From positions 62,001 to 126,000 of the forward strand of contig NZ_JACJST010000016.1 of NCBI RefSeq assembly GCF_014698305.1: a stretch of 64,000 nt of DNA, in the 5' to 3' direction. How positions within the stretch are numbered: the stretch's first letter is position 1; each line of letters opens with the position of its first letter. The notes under the pieces are model-generated. The model ran no database searches and was not told the origin of the DNA. It saw only the letters and a list, made by a program, of their open reading frames with translations. Positions 8,921 to 16,962 of the stretch are shown piece after piece. This DNA comes from Anabaena lutea FACHB-196 (GTDB taxonomy: Bacteria > Cyanobacteriota > Cyanobacteriia > Cyanobacteriales > Nostocaceae). Both the position numbers and the translations under genes were made by a program.

Positions 8921-9118
8921 TTAAATTACATCTCCAACTTTGAAAATTTGACCATTGACTGTTACTTGGTCTGTTGGTTCTAATTTCTTGCCACGTCGAG
9001 TTTCAACTGTACCATTGACTTTAACTTCACCATCAACAATCATCAATTTTGCTTGACCTCCTGTTGCGGCTATACCTACTAACTTTAAGAACTGATCGAG
9101 TTTAATCATTTTGTTCAT
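8921..9118 (-). CDS. S4-domain RNA-binding protein (YbcJ/YaaA-like)
   Basis: 65 aa consisting of a single S4 fold. 'IKLDQFLKLVGIAATGGQAKLMIVDGEVKVNGTVETRRGKKL' contains the S4 pattern of a helix, then the 'GEVxVNGxxExRRGKKL' beta hairpin that contacts RNA. Small stand-alone S4 proteins of this kind are thought to bind rRNA or tRNA; no enzymatic domain is present. An alternative in-frame ATG lies 9 bases further in. It is monocistronic, 70 bp downstream of ilvA on the same strand. Confidence 0.85.
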   Translation of the reverse strand: MNKMIKLDQFLKLVGIAATGGQAKLMIVDGEVKVNGTVETRRGKKLEPTDQVTVNGQIFKVGDVI

Positions 9119-9188
9119 TGTCGAGTCGAAAGTAATTCACCTTGCTTTTTACTTTAAATTGTAAGACGATGTGTGGGAATATGATGCT

Positions 9189-10700
9189 TCAAGCTAAAAA
9201 TAGCTGATATGCAGGATTTTGACTTTCATCCCAATAACGATAACCCAAGGAATCAAGAAATACTTGCCATTGTTCCATTTCATGGGGTGGTACTTGCATT
9301 CCCACAACAATACGCCCGTAGTCTGCACCATTGTTGCGATAGTGAAAGAGGCTGATATTCCAATTGGGGGACATAGAAGCCACAAATTTCATTAATGCGC
9401 CGGGACGTTCGAGAAATTCAAAACGGTATAATAATTCATTGTGGGCAAGAGAAGAATGTCCACCTACCATATGACGCAGGTGCAATTTTGTGAGTTCGTC
9501 GTCGGTTAAATCAATAGTTTTTAAGCCGTTAGTTTCAAATTTGGCAACTATTTTAGCTGCGTCAGCACGGTTTTCTATTTGCACTCCGACAAATATATGT
9601 GCTTCTTTATTATCAGCAATGCGATAATTAAATTCGGTCAGGTTGCGATCGCCTAAACATTCACAAAATTGACGCAGACTTCCCGGTTTTTCGGGAATAT
9701 TCACCGCAAAAATCGCTTCTCGACGTTCCCCAAATTCTGCCCTTTCTGCCACAAAACGCAAGCGGTCAAAGTTCATGTTAGCACCGCAGGCAACGGCGAT
9801 GAGGGTTTGATTTTGAATTTGTTCTCGTTCCGCGTAGGCTTTGGCAGCTGCGATCGCTAATGCCCCAGCAGGTTCTAAAATAGATCGTGTATCCTCAAAC
9901 ACATCTTTGATCGCTGCACAGGTAGCATCTGTATCCACCAAAATGATTTCATCCACATATTGCTGACACAAACGGAAGGTTTCTTCTCCCACTTCCCGCA
10001 CTGCTACACCATCAGCAAATAAGCCCACTTGAGACAAGCGCACGCGATGACCGGCTTTGAGAGATTGAGACATAGCATCAGCGTCTACTGGTTCGACACC
10101 GATAATTTTGATTTCTGGACGCAACCGTTTTACATAAGCTGCAATACCGGAAATTAAACCCCCACCTCCAATAGCCACAAATATTGCATGGATAGGTTGT
10201 TGATATTGTCGCAGAATTTCCATGCCGATGGTTCCCTGTCCAGCGATGACATCAGGATCATCAAAGGGATGTATAAAGGTTAACCCTTTTTCTGCTTCTA
10301 ATTCACGGGCGTAGGCGTAAGCATCATCATAGTTATTGCCATATAGTACAACTTCTCCTCCCCGTGCTTTGACTGCATTTATTTTTACCTGGGGCGTAAT
10401 CACCGGCATGACGATAATAGCTGTCGTTCCCAAGCGACTGGCAGCTAAGGCTACACCTTGGGCATGATTACCAGCAGAAGCCGCAATCACACCTTGTTTC
10501 AGTAAATCTGGTGGTAGGTTGACCATTTTGTTGTATGCCCCCCGCAGTTTGAAGGAGAAGACTGATTGCATATCTTCCCGTTTCAGTAGGAGTTTGTTAT
10601 TCAGTCTCGCGGAGAGGTTCGGCGCATATTCCAGTGGTGTTTCCTGGGCTACATCATAGACGCGGGCGGTGAGGATTTGTACCAGGTAGTCGCAATACAT
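9189..10700 (-). CDS. ilvA: threonine ammonia-lyase, biosynthetic
   Basis: PLP enzyme converting L-threonine to 2-oxobutanoate, the first step of isoleucine synthesis; 503 aa. The N-terminal catalytic domain has the PLP lysine in 'SFKLRGAYNKM' (Lys51), 'SAGNHAQGVA' and the Gly-rich 'AIGGGGLISGIA' phosphate loop. The C-terminal third (from about residue 325, 'REAIFAVNIPEKPGSLRQF') has two ACT-like domains for allosteric control by isoleucine and valine. Length and domain order match the long biosynthetic form rather than the catabolic one. Confidence 0.96.
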   Translation of the reverse strand: MYCDYLVQILTARVYDVAQETPLEYAPNLSARLNNKLLLKREDMQSVFSFKLRGAYNKMVNLPPDLLKQGVIAASAGNHAQGVALAASRLGTTAIIVMPVITPQVKINAVKARGGEVVLYGNNYDDAYAYARELEAEKGLTFIHPFDDPDVIAGQGTIGMEILRQYQQPIHAIFVAIGGGGLISGIAAYVKRLRPEIKIIGVEPVDADAMSQSLKAGHRVRLSQVGLFADGVAVREVGEETFRLCQQYVDEIILVDTDATCAAIKDVFEDTRSILEPAGALAIAAAKAYAEREQIQNQTLIAVACGANMNFDRLRFVAERAEFGERREAIFAVNIPEKPGSLRQFCECLGDRNLTEFNYRIADNKEAHIFVGVQIENRADAAKIVAKFETNGLKTIDLTDDELTKLHLRHMVGGHSSLAHNELLYRFEFLERPGALMKFVASMSPNWNISLFHYRNNGADYGRIVVGMQVPPHEMEQWQVFLDSLGYRYWDESQNPAYQLFLA

Positions 10701-10891
10701 ATCAAGGGGTGCAGTTGGGGTTGGATGTTAATTTTACCGCTTGTTGGGTAGTTGGTGGATGGGTTTTGGAAAATGGTTTTGCACCTCTATTAGCACGTAA
10801 ACACGCTATAATGATGATTGGCTATTTTTAGAGACTATGATTAATTTACTGTCTAGTTTAGGTTAAATAAAATACAAACTTTACAAAGTAT

Positions 10892-12004
10892 ATGAAATTA
10901 CATTCCTTAGAAATAAAAAACTTTCGTGCAATTGAAGATATCTCTTTAGATTTTACAGATTTACTTGGTCGTCCTCGACCTATCAATTTAATTGTTGGTC
11001 CTAATGGTTCTGGTAAAACTTCCATCCTAGATGCCATTCATGTTGTAGTTAAAGTCTTTGAAATCTTTGAAAATTCAACTAACCGATCATTCAGAAATGG
11101 ATTACAATACAACGTTCAGCAATTAGTTAGAGGTAGAGGGAATATAGCTCAAATTGCATTTGAGTATTCCATTGAAAAAGATGAAGCAGAAGCAATTAAC
11201 GAAGCATATTCTTCCCAATTATATTCTACTCCTGAATTAGACCAATTATTCGATTTTTCTCAGGGAGATATACCACCCCTAAATAACCCGACAACAGTTA
11301 TCTGGGAGTTTCCCAATACGGATAAATCTCTCAAAACTGCAAAATACATACCTGAAAATACAAAATATATACCTGAAAATTCCATCAAAGTTTTAGGCGC
11401 ACGAGGATGTGCATCTCAGTCCGTAGGATTATATATTCTAGATCCTGGAATATTTGAGAGAATTGGCGGGGTATGTTACATAGATCAAAGACGTAATGTT
11501 AAACTTTTTGAAAATATTAATTTTAAAATAAGTGAAGAAACTAGCGAGCATGATAATATTTTATATTGGTTGAGTGAGTATTCTTTTAAAGACTCAACAT
11601 GGAATGAAAAGAAATTTGGAGAATCATATTGGAAAAGAATTAAAAGATTATTTAATAAGATTTGTTTCCCTTCAGAATTAATAGGTTTAGAGTCAGGTCC
11701 ATCCTCTCATACTTTAATCTTAAAAAGAAACGGTATGGAATATGATTTACTACAAATGAGTTCAGGTGAACATCAAATTTTAAGAATTTTAGTTGGTTTA
11801 GCAGCAGATATCGCTAAAAACTCTATTGTTCTTATTGACGAAGTTGAACTACATTTGCATCCTGCTTGGCAAAAAAGATTAATCCAAGTTCTGCGGGAAG
11901 ATGATTCAAATAATCAGTATATTTTTACAACCCATTCCCCAACTGTGGCAGAAATGTTTTATGATTCGGAAATTATAAAGTTGGGTGATCTGGGAGACAA
12001 ATAA
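10892..12004 (+). CDS. AAA/ABC-type ATPase of a PARIS-like (AriA-like) pair
   Basis: 370 aa RecF/OLD-like ATPase. Walker A 'GPNGSGKT' at 36-43, ABC-type signature 'MSSGEHQ' at 289-295, Walker B 'IVLIDEVELHLHP' at 312-324 and H-loop 'TTHSP' at 346-350 are all intact. The stop overlaps the next gene's ATG by one base (TAATG), so the two are translationally coupled. The partner is a DUF4435-like TOPRIM protein, giving the same order as AriA-AriB of the PARIS anti-phage system. A short duplication, 'YIPENTKYIPEN', lies at 152-163. Other AAA-TOPRIM defence pairs remain possible. Confidence 0.75.
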   Translation: MKLHSLEIKNFRAIEDISLDFTDLLGRPRPINLIVGPNGSGKTSILDAIHVVVKVFEIFENSTNRSFRNGLQYNVQQLVRGRGNIAQIAFEYSIEKDEAEAINEAYSSQLYSTPELDQLFDFSQGDIPPLNNPTTVIWEFPNTDKSLKTAKYIPENTKYIPENSIKVLGARGCASQSVGLYILDPGIFERIGGVCYIDQRRNVKLFENINFKISEETSEHDNILYWLSEYSFKDSTWNEKKFGESYWKRIKRLFNKICFPSELIGLESGPSSHTLILKRNGMEYDLLQMSSGEHQILRILVGLAADIAKNSIVLIDEVELHLHPAWQKRLIQVLREDDSNNQYIFTTHSPTVAEMFYDSEIIKLGDLGDK

Positions 12005-12969
12005 TGCAAATACTCGATAACTTTTTATATATTTTAATAGAAGGAGAGCCGGAAAGTCCTGAAGTGGCAGTTATTGATAGAGTTATTGGCAACCTAATAA
12101 ATCAAGGATTGTTATCTAATATAAACTATAGAGTAGTTGAGATAGGTGGTAGTGGCAATTTTAATTCTATAGCTAAATTAATTTACCAAAAAAGTAAGGT
12201 TCATCAAAGGATACCTGTGATTGGGATTTCCGATAGAGATTTTAGAACCCAAGATAGGATTGATAGAGAACTTGCTAAACAGGATAATCAGTCTATCAAT
12301 AACAAATCTGCCAGAATAATTTATTGGGGAAGACATGAATGGGAAAATTTTTTACTGGAAGAAACTGAAATAATAGCTAATCTATTAAATCAGATACCTA
12401 GTAAATCATTAAAATCTAAGCCATTTAGACGCAACACCACAAATAATTTAACCAAAATACAACTAGATGAATGGCTAATACAATATTTTCAAAACTCAAT
12501 TATTGAAGAATTATTTGAATGTTTAAAATTTCGTTTTCGAGAAGCAGCAAATTTACAGAGATTAAATTTAGATAAACCCAAGTCCAAGTTATTATCTTTG
12601 GTAGATATAGAAATTTGGTTTAAAAATCAGATAGTTAGTAAAGCTAAAGAATCTAGACTCAATATATTTAGTTTAAAATATATGTCTCAAGATATTGTGA
12701 AAGAAAACATCTGGCAATCATATATTAATGATCCTAGTAAATTTGATTTTCAACAAGCTAAAATATTTTTTAGAGGTAAGGAAGCACTAGAGCATTTACG
12801 TACGAAAGCTATTAAACATCTTTCAATAGAAAACTTAGGTGAGCCATCTTTTAAAGAGTTAATTTTACGAGAATTAGACAACAATACAAATTCTCTGATT
12901 GTTCAAGAGTTGGGTTTAATGTTAAAACCTTATTTTCAACAGGCAGCTAATTTGACAAGAATAGAATGA
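12004..12969 (+). CDS. DUF4435-like TOPRIM nuclease, partner of the upstream ATPase (AriB-like)
   Basis: 321 aa. TOPRIM motifs are visible: 'LYILIEGEPES' (Glu13) and 'IGISDRDFRT' (Asp77, Asp79). They are followed by 'WGRHEWENFLLEE' (His111 to Glu114-Asn115), the H-x-x-E-N-hydrophobic motif of DUF4435/AriB-type proteins. The remaining ~200 aa are helical and not recognised. In PARIS, AriB is held by the AriA ATPase and released on sensing a phage anti-restriction protein, then acts as a nuclease. That role here is inferred from gene order and motifs. Confidence 0.6.
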   Translation: MQILDNFLYILIEGEPESPEVAVIDRVIGNLINQGLLSNINYRVVEIGGSGNFNSIAKLIYQKSKVHQRIPVIGISDRDFRTQDRIDRELAKQDNQSINNKSARIIYWGRHEWENFLLEETEIIANLLNQIPSKSLKSKPFRRNTTNNLTKIQLDEWLIQYFQNSIIEELFECLKFRFREAANLQRLNLDKPKSKLLSLVDIEIWFKNQIVSKAKESRLNIFSLKYMSQDIVKENIWQSYINDPSKFDFQQAKIFFRGKEALEHLRTKAIKHLSIENLGEPSFKELILRELDNNTNSLIVQELGLMLKPYFQQAANLTRIE

Positions 12970-13006
12970 AATTTATATCCCTCTTTAAACTCCCGGAGAT
13001 TTTTTA

Positions 13007-13216
13007 ATGGTTTCAGCAGAACTTCTCAACACCCTACACACCCTCAGCCGTGCAGATAAACTGTATATCATGCAGGTTTTGATATCTGAACTAGCGCAAG
13101 AAGAAACTAACTTAATTAAACCTGATCAATCTTATCCTGTCTGGTCGCCTTATAATGCTTTGGACGCTGCAAATTCTATGTTAGAAGTAGTACAAGCAGT
13201 TAAATCTCAAAATTAG
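13007..13216 (+). CDS. small conserved cyanobacterial protein, unknown function
   Basis: 69 aa with GGAG about 10 nt before the ATG. The N-terminal half 'LLNTLHTLSRADKLYIMQVLISELAQEE' resembles the helical start of cyanobacterial VapB/addiction-type small proteins. The C-terminal half 'YPVWSPYNALDAANSMLEVVQA' is a characteristic tail. It lies just before a decayed HigA-like gene, so an antitoxin role is possible but unproven. Confidence 0.5.
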   Translation: MVSAELLNTLHTLSRADKLYIMQVLISELAQEETNLIKPDQSYPVWSPYNALDAANSMLEVVQAVKSQN

Positions 13217-13229
13217 GATAAACTTAGAT

Positions 13230-13473
13230 ATGCAAAGAGCGACATTCATATAATTCAGAAGCTTATAGCAAATTACTATCTCAATATCAACCGCGAGTCA
13301 TCAAAACTGAGGAAGAAAACGAGCGATTTTTAGCAATTGCAGAAGATTTACTTTCTCGTTCTCATCTGACACCGGAAGAAAATATGTTGTTGGAATTATT
13401 GGTAATGCTAATTGAGGATTTTGAAGATCAGCATTATCAGTTAAATTATGACCTAAAGCAAACAAATGGTTAA
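13230..13473 (+). pseudogene. frameshifted, truncated HigA-like antitoxin remnant
   Basis: An ATG at 13230 opens a frame that stops after a few codons. In the next frame, from about 13249, the sequence reads 'YSKLLSQYQPRVIKTEEENE' followed by a continuous helix to 'LKQTNG' and TAA at 13471-13473. The block resembles the N-terminal segment of HigA-type antitoxins. Their C-terminal helix-turn-helix is absent and no HigB toxin is next to it. Frameshift plus missing domain indicate a dead gene. Confidence 0.5.
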
Positions 13474-13534
13474 CACCAACACACAAATGATAAATTTGTA
13501 GAAAACAAACAATATTTTTGATTCAATGATTTTC

Positions 13535-13578
13535 TCATCCTGTAAATCCTTAAATCCTGGACATCCTGATTCAGACAA
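13535..13578. repeat. direct repeat R1 (CATCCTGTAAATCCTTAAAT type)
   Basis: First of three same-orientation copies (others at 14258-14326 and 14909-15006) of an intergenic element with core CCTGTAAATCC, then TAAATCCTGGACATCCTG. The copies separate and flank the RelE-type and BrnT/BrnA modules. Confidence 0.8.
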
Positions 13579-13593
13579 TCATATAAAATTTGC

Positions 13594-13959
13594 TCATTCA
13601 TCAATCTTATCTTGCTCAAACTCAGCTAATATCTCTTGAATTTCTTCTGCTGCAATATCTTCCTGTTCAGATTTAGAATAGATAGTCACTAAAATAATAC
13701 TTCTAGAAGTTTTCAAATAATATATCAGCCTATATCCTCCACTTTTCCCCTTTTGGATATCGCTATTTTTTACCCGAATCTTAAAAATTGTAAACCCTAC
13801 ACCAGAAACTTGATCACCAGGTAGTTCACCAGATTGAAGTTGTTCAATAATTGGCTGGATATCTTTACGAATACTACGATACTTTTTTGCTAAACTTAGC
13901 AAGTTGCGTTTAAATTTAGCTGTTACCTCAATCTGAACTAAAGGTGAATCATTCTGCAT
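13594..13959 (-). CDS. RelE/ParE-superfamily toxin
   Basis: 121 aa. Conserved features are the N-terminal 'VEVTAKFKRNLLSLAKKY'-like basic helix, the 'GELPGDQVSG' loop, and 'KIRVKNSDIQKGKSGGYRLIYYLK', the core beta strands of RelE-type ribosome-dependent mRNA interferases. A C-terminal 'IYSKSEQEDIAAEEI' helix follows. The acidic tail is slightly longer than in classical RelE. Its start overlaps the antitoxin end by 11 bp, so the pair is one operon. Confidence 0.75.
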   Translation of the reverse strand: MQNDSPLVQIEVTAKFKRNLLSLAKKYRSIRKDIQPIIEQLQSGELPGDQVSGVGFTIFKIRVKNSDIQKGKSGGYRLIYYLKTSRSIILVTIYSKSEQEDIAAEEIQEILAEFEQDKIDE

Positions 13960-14173
13960 CTATTCCTTCCCAAAGTTCAGAAACAGGCAAAGTATTACCA
14001 TTAACAACATCATGCCAACCTTGACGAAAGCTTTCAGCAGCAGATTCAGATATTACATCATCCTCAACTTGATTTCTACGAGATTTGATAAATAACAGAA
14101 AATCTAATAGTTCCTCCACTACAAAATCTGGAGATTGATTAATTTCTTGAATGAGTTTTTCTCTAGTAGTCAT
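13949..14173 (-). CDS. antitoxin of the RelE-type module (DUF2281/VapB-like)
   Basis: 74 aa from the ATG at 14173; an upstream in-frame start at 14188 is possible but less typical. 'TTREKLIQEINQSPDFVVEELLDFLLFIKSRR' is the conserved helical segment of cyanobacterial DUF2281-like antitoxins. The C-terminal 'FRQGWHDVVNGNTLPVSELWEG' tail is the likely toxin-binding part. It lies immediately upstream of and overlapping the toxin gene. Confidence 0.7.
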   Translation of the reverse strand: MTTREKLIQEINQSPDFVVEELLDFLLFIKSRRNQVEDDVISESAAESFRQGWHDVVNGNTLPVSELWEGIDAE

Positions 14174-14257
14174 TTTTTGATAGACCATAATTCATCACAC
14201 AGCATCAACTTTGACAAATGCTAATTAGTTGATTAATCATCTATTTTATCATATCTC

Positions 14258-14326
14258 TCATTCTGTAAATCCTTAAATCCTGGACATCCTGCTGATATAG
14301 CTTGCGCCACGCTTTGCTATCAGACA
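14258..14326. repeat. direct repeat R2 between two TA modules
   Basis: Same core as R1 and R3. It is followed by a small stem (CTGATA...TATCAG type) that is also present in R3. It lies between the RelE-type antitoxin and the brnA end. Confidence 0.75.
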
Positions 14327-14345
14327 AAATCACCATTGACTGAGA

Positions 14346-14624
14346 TTAAGCTGATTTTTGATTACCACTACTTTCAATATGACGACGTAAAATATCATTA
14401 ATAGCTGTTTGATAATCTTGATTATCAGCTTTAAACCAAGCTATTACATCAGGATCTAATTGAATAACATTTTTCGCTTGTGATGCGGGAATTCGCAAAG
14501 TTGCTTTAGCAAAAAACTCATCAGTTAATGGAGGAATATCAGAATAATCAATATCCTCATCTGACATTGAATCTAAAGCTTGCCAATTAGTACGTGAGAT
14601 ATTCTTCAAATCTTTTTCGTTCAT
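14346..14624 (-). CDS. brnA: BrnA-family antitoxin
   Basis: 92 aa. 'SDEDIDYSDIPPLTDEFFAKATLRIPASQAKNVIQLDPDVIAWFK' is the BrnA signature: an acidic N-terminal arm, then a ribbon-helix-helix DNA-binding domain. It neutralises BrnT and represses the operon. Its start overlaps the BrnT end by 38 bp. A later Met at residue 20 would remove the overlap, but the first 19 residues fit the family, so the long form is kept. Confidence 0.85.
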   Translation of the reverse strand: MNEKDLKNISRTNWQALDSMSDEDIDYSDIPPLTDEFFAKATLRIPASQAKNVIQLDPDVIAWFKADNQDYQTAINDILRRHIESSGNQKSA

Positions 14625-14868
14625 AACGATTTGCCCTTCGTGCTGAAATAATTCTAATTACATCACCGCGTCTTTCAGTCCAGACAACTACAGCTACCCC
14701 ATTTCCCAAAAAACCAATCCCAAACCAGCGTTCTTCACCGTAATCAAAACGTTCATCTTCCTCAATTAACATCGGACTATCAAACATTTCAGGAACGTCT
14801 GCGAAATCAATTTGATGTTTACGGATGTTTTCTAAATTCTTCGCTTCGTCCCACTCAAACTGCATCAA
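14587..14868 (-). CDS. brnT: BrnT-family ribonuclease toxin
   Basis: 93 aa. 'FEWDEAKNLENIRKHQIDFADVPEMFD' and 'RWFGIGFLGNGVAVVVWTERRGDVIRIISARRANRYERKRFEEY' are diagnostic of BrnT (RelE-like fold with the RIISARRA block). Family members are stress-induced RNases that arrest translation. The toxin-first order is standard for brnTA. Two consecutive ATGs are present at the start; either could be used. Confidence 0.88.
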   Translation of the reverse strand: MMQFEWDEAKNLENIRKHQIDFADVPEMFDSPMLIEEDERFDYGEERWFGIGFLGNGVAVVVWTERRGDVIRIISARRANRYERKRFEEYLTY

Positions 14869-14908
14869 CTTTGAAAACGTATAACCTTTGTATATTATAT
14901 TATATTTT

Positions 14909-15006
14909 TCATCCTGTAAATCCTAAAATCCTGGACATCCTGATTCAGACAAAAAAATTAATCCTGTAAGTCATAAAAATCCTGATATGGCTACGCTATC
15001 AGACAA
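14909..15006. repeat. direct repeat R3 upstream of brnT
   Basis: Longest of the three copies: the core, then CCTGTAAGTC as a second half-copy, and the CTGATA...TATCAG stem. With R1 and R2 it brackets both TA modules in the same orientation. Confidence 0.75.
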
Positions 15007-15012
15007 ATTATT

Positions 15013-15618
15013 TCACAACCAATTCTCAATCAACTTATTAGTTGTATCCGTTTTAAACTCAAACACTGCACGCGAACCAGAAGGACAAACAATTTGATTA
15101 TTCTGCACAAAAGGCTGAATTGTTATAGGTAGAGTTACAGAATCTCTTAGTGAACAAATTACCCCATGAGGTTGATTATCCAATATAAATATTCCTCCAA
15201 TATGGCTATATCGAATAAATCTGTTACCTGCAATTTTTTCACCTAAACTTTTTTCCCTACCCAGAGAATATACAAATGCAGCCTGATTTTTAACATCCAT
15301 TAAAAAATCGTATCTTTTTTTATAATCATTATTTAGTGAACCTGATACATAAGCTGGTAAGTCAGCCAGTGTTTTTGCAAAAATTCGATTTTTCCGATAG
15401 TGGATTATTTGACTTTTGAGAGTAACTCTAACTTGCTCTTGCGATTTACCTTTCCAAATATCATCCACCCTAGCAAAAAAAGATGGCATAGCTATGATAT
15501 ATAGTCCTATGCCAAAGATGCTAAATACCAGTAAAATATCTAAACCTGAATGCCAAGATGTCCAAGGTAATAGCTTTTTATGATTATCATGATTTTTAGT
15601 GTTTTTTTCTTCAGCCAT
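15013..15618 (-). CDS. type IV pilin-like membrane-anchored protein
   Basis: About 201 aa from the ATG at 15618 (a GTG five codons upstream is less likely). A short basic/His-rich N-terminus is followed by one hydrophobic helix, 'GLDILLVFSIFGIGLYIIAM' (about residues 24-44). The following 'KSQEQVRVTLKSQIIHYRKNRIFAKTLADL' and globular domain match cyanobacterial type-IV-pilin-like (G/H) proteins, where repeated short peptides stack on the pilin helix. No canonical Gly-Phe prepilin cleavage site precedes the helix. Function unknown; extracytoplasmic location inferred. Confidence 0.6.
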   Translation of the reverse strand: MAEEKNTKNHDNHKKLLPWTSWHSGLDILLVFSIFGIGLYIIAMPSFFARVDDIWKGKSQEQVRVTLKSQIIHYRKNRIFAKTLADLPAYVSGSLNNDYKKRYDFLMDVKNQAAFVYSLGREKSLGEKIAGNRFIRYSHIGGIFILDNQPHGVICSLRDSVTLPITIQPFVQNNQIVCPSGSRAVFEFKTDTTNKLIENWL

Positions 15619-15915
15619 CGTGTTTATATTCACTTTACTTGAATATTTATACTGTTAGCTATAATTTAAATTATAGCAGAATTGATAATTAGGGTAAATT
15701 TAGGGTAATAAGCCGATCATCAATGTAAAGATTGCTAACAAAACGCGTGCTTTTACTCCTCACAAATGCGCCGCAACTTCACACTCAGCCCGATGCTTGT
15801 CTGGGGTTGTGAACTGAGGTTTCCTTGTCCCAACTCCTTCGCTAATTTATGCGAGCGTAACTCCTGTATAAACAGTCTGATATCATCTTTTTGTGTAATT
15901 TATACAAAATTGATT

Positions 15916-16812
15916 ATGGAAGCCAGCTTTTTGAGTGCGGTTGTTTTACCGATATCCTTAGCTATCATCATGCTAGGAATGGGTTTATCTCTTGTACCAG
16001 AAGATTTCCAACGTGTAAAGAAGTATCCTAAAGCTGTCTCAATAGGCTTGATTAGTCAGTTAGTTTTTTTACCTGTGATTGGTTTTGTCATTGCTAACGT
16101 TGTCCCCATGCAACCTGCGATCGCTATGGGGTTTATGATAGTCGCACTGTGTCCAGGTGGCGTAACCTCAAATCTAATTACATTCGTCGCTAAAGGTGAT
16201 GTTGCACTCTCTATCACTCTGACGGCTTTTAGCAGTGTGATTACAGTCTTTACAATTCCCGTGTTAGGCAACCTAGCCTACCAGCACTTCATCGGACAAA
16301 CGGCCGCCATAGCCCTACCTATTGGTGCAACTATACTACGAATTTTTCTGATGATGCTTCTACCTATCGGCTTGGGAATGGGTTTTCGACAAATATTTCC
16401 AGAACCTGCCCGTCGTTTGGAAAAAATTACTAACCGCCTAGCAGTTGTTTTCCTGGCACTAGTTGCTGTCCTGCTGATCATTCATGAATGGAAAAATCTC
16501 CCCGGCTTTATAGTCCAAGTAGGGGTTGCTGTGGTGCTGTTGAATACTATCTCAATGTTGGCAGGGTTTTATGTTAGCAAACTGTTTAAACTCAATCCTC
16601 CTCAACAAATCTGCATTGCCATTGAGGTGGGGATTCAAAGTGGTACACTAGCGATCGCTATAACCGCAGGACTACTCAATAATCCTGATATGGCTGTACC
16701 GGCTGCGATTTACAGTTTGTTTGAGAATGTGACAGCTTTGATTGTTATTGCTTACGGGAGGAAGTTGGCTGCAACCAGTCCTATTCAGCAACCTCTAGAG
16801 AGTCAGGTTTAG
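15916..16812 (+). CDS. bile acid:sodium symporter (BASS) family transporter, copy 1
   Basis: 298 aa from the ATG at 15916; the upstream in-frame extension has no membrane or family character. About nine to ten TM helices. The sodium-site crossover motif 'CPGGVTSNLITFVAKGD' is present. The second motif, usually E-x-G-x-Q-N, reads 'EVGIQSGTLAIA', so the Asn is replaced by Ser, unlike copy 2. BASS proteins import organic anions (bicarbonate, pyruvate, 2-keto acids or others) with Na+; the substrate here is unknown. Confidence 0.88.
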   Translation: MEASFLSAVVLPISLAIIMLGMGLSLVPEDFQRVKKYPKAVSIGLISQLVFLPVIGFVIANVVPMQPAIAMGFMIVALCPGGVTSNLITFVAKGDVALSITLTAFSSVITVFTIPVLGNLAYQHFIGQTAAIALPIGATILRIFLMMLLPIGLGMGFRQIFPEPARRLEKITNRLAVVFLALVAVLLIIHEWKNLPGFIVQVGVAVVLLNTISMLAGFYVSKLFKLNPPQQICIAIEVGIQSGTLAIAITAGLLNNPDMAVPAAIYSLFENVTALIVIAYGRKLAATSPIQQPLESQV

Positions 16813-16823
16813 CAATTTACAGA

Positions 16824-16888
16824 TTAATACTCGTACCTAATCTGATACTCACTAGCTTAGTTGATGCCGCCTAACTGTTGGTAGATAT
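16824..16888 (-). pseudogene. 3' remnant of the 17928-18191 gene carried by the duplication
   Basis: Matches the last ~21 codons of the downstream minus-strand gene at 1104-bp offset. In this copy the codon GAA of 'GINEAS' has become TAA, giving an in-frame stop, and the 5' part is missing. It shows that the duplication junction fell inside that gene. Confidence 0.8.
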
Positions 16889-16962
16889 AGCAGGTGACTC
16901 TTAACAGGTGACAGGTGACAGTCTGACTTCTCAAACCATAAAACTGGGCGTATAGCGGCTGC

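Larger units (their letters stand above)
15859..16888. repeat. tandem duplication, copy 1 (BASS transporter unit)
   Basis: Unit of about 1030 bp repeated at a constant 1104-bp offset (copy 2 at 16963-17992). It includes the 5' flank, the whole transporter gene and the last ~65 bp of the convergent downstream gene. Flanks are nearly identical while the gene interior has diverged. The 74-bp spacer holds GTGACAG repeats. Confidence 0.9.

Noticed and set aside
10779-10812. sigma-70-like promoter (TTGCAC ... TATAAT) before the PARIS-like pair
   Set aside because: The spacing is 22 bp, too long for a standard promoter; only the -10-like element is suggestive.
15766-15915. 50-residue N-terminal extension of BASS copy 1
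   Set aside because: Not present in copy 2, Cys-rich and non-membrane; the shared ATG at 15916/17020 fits the family.
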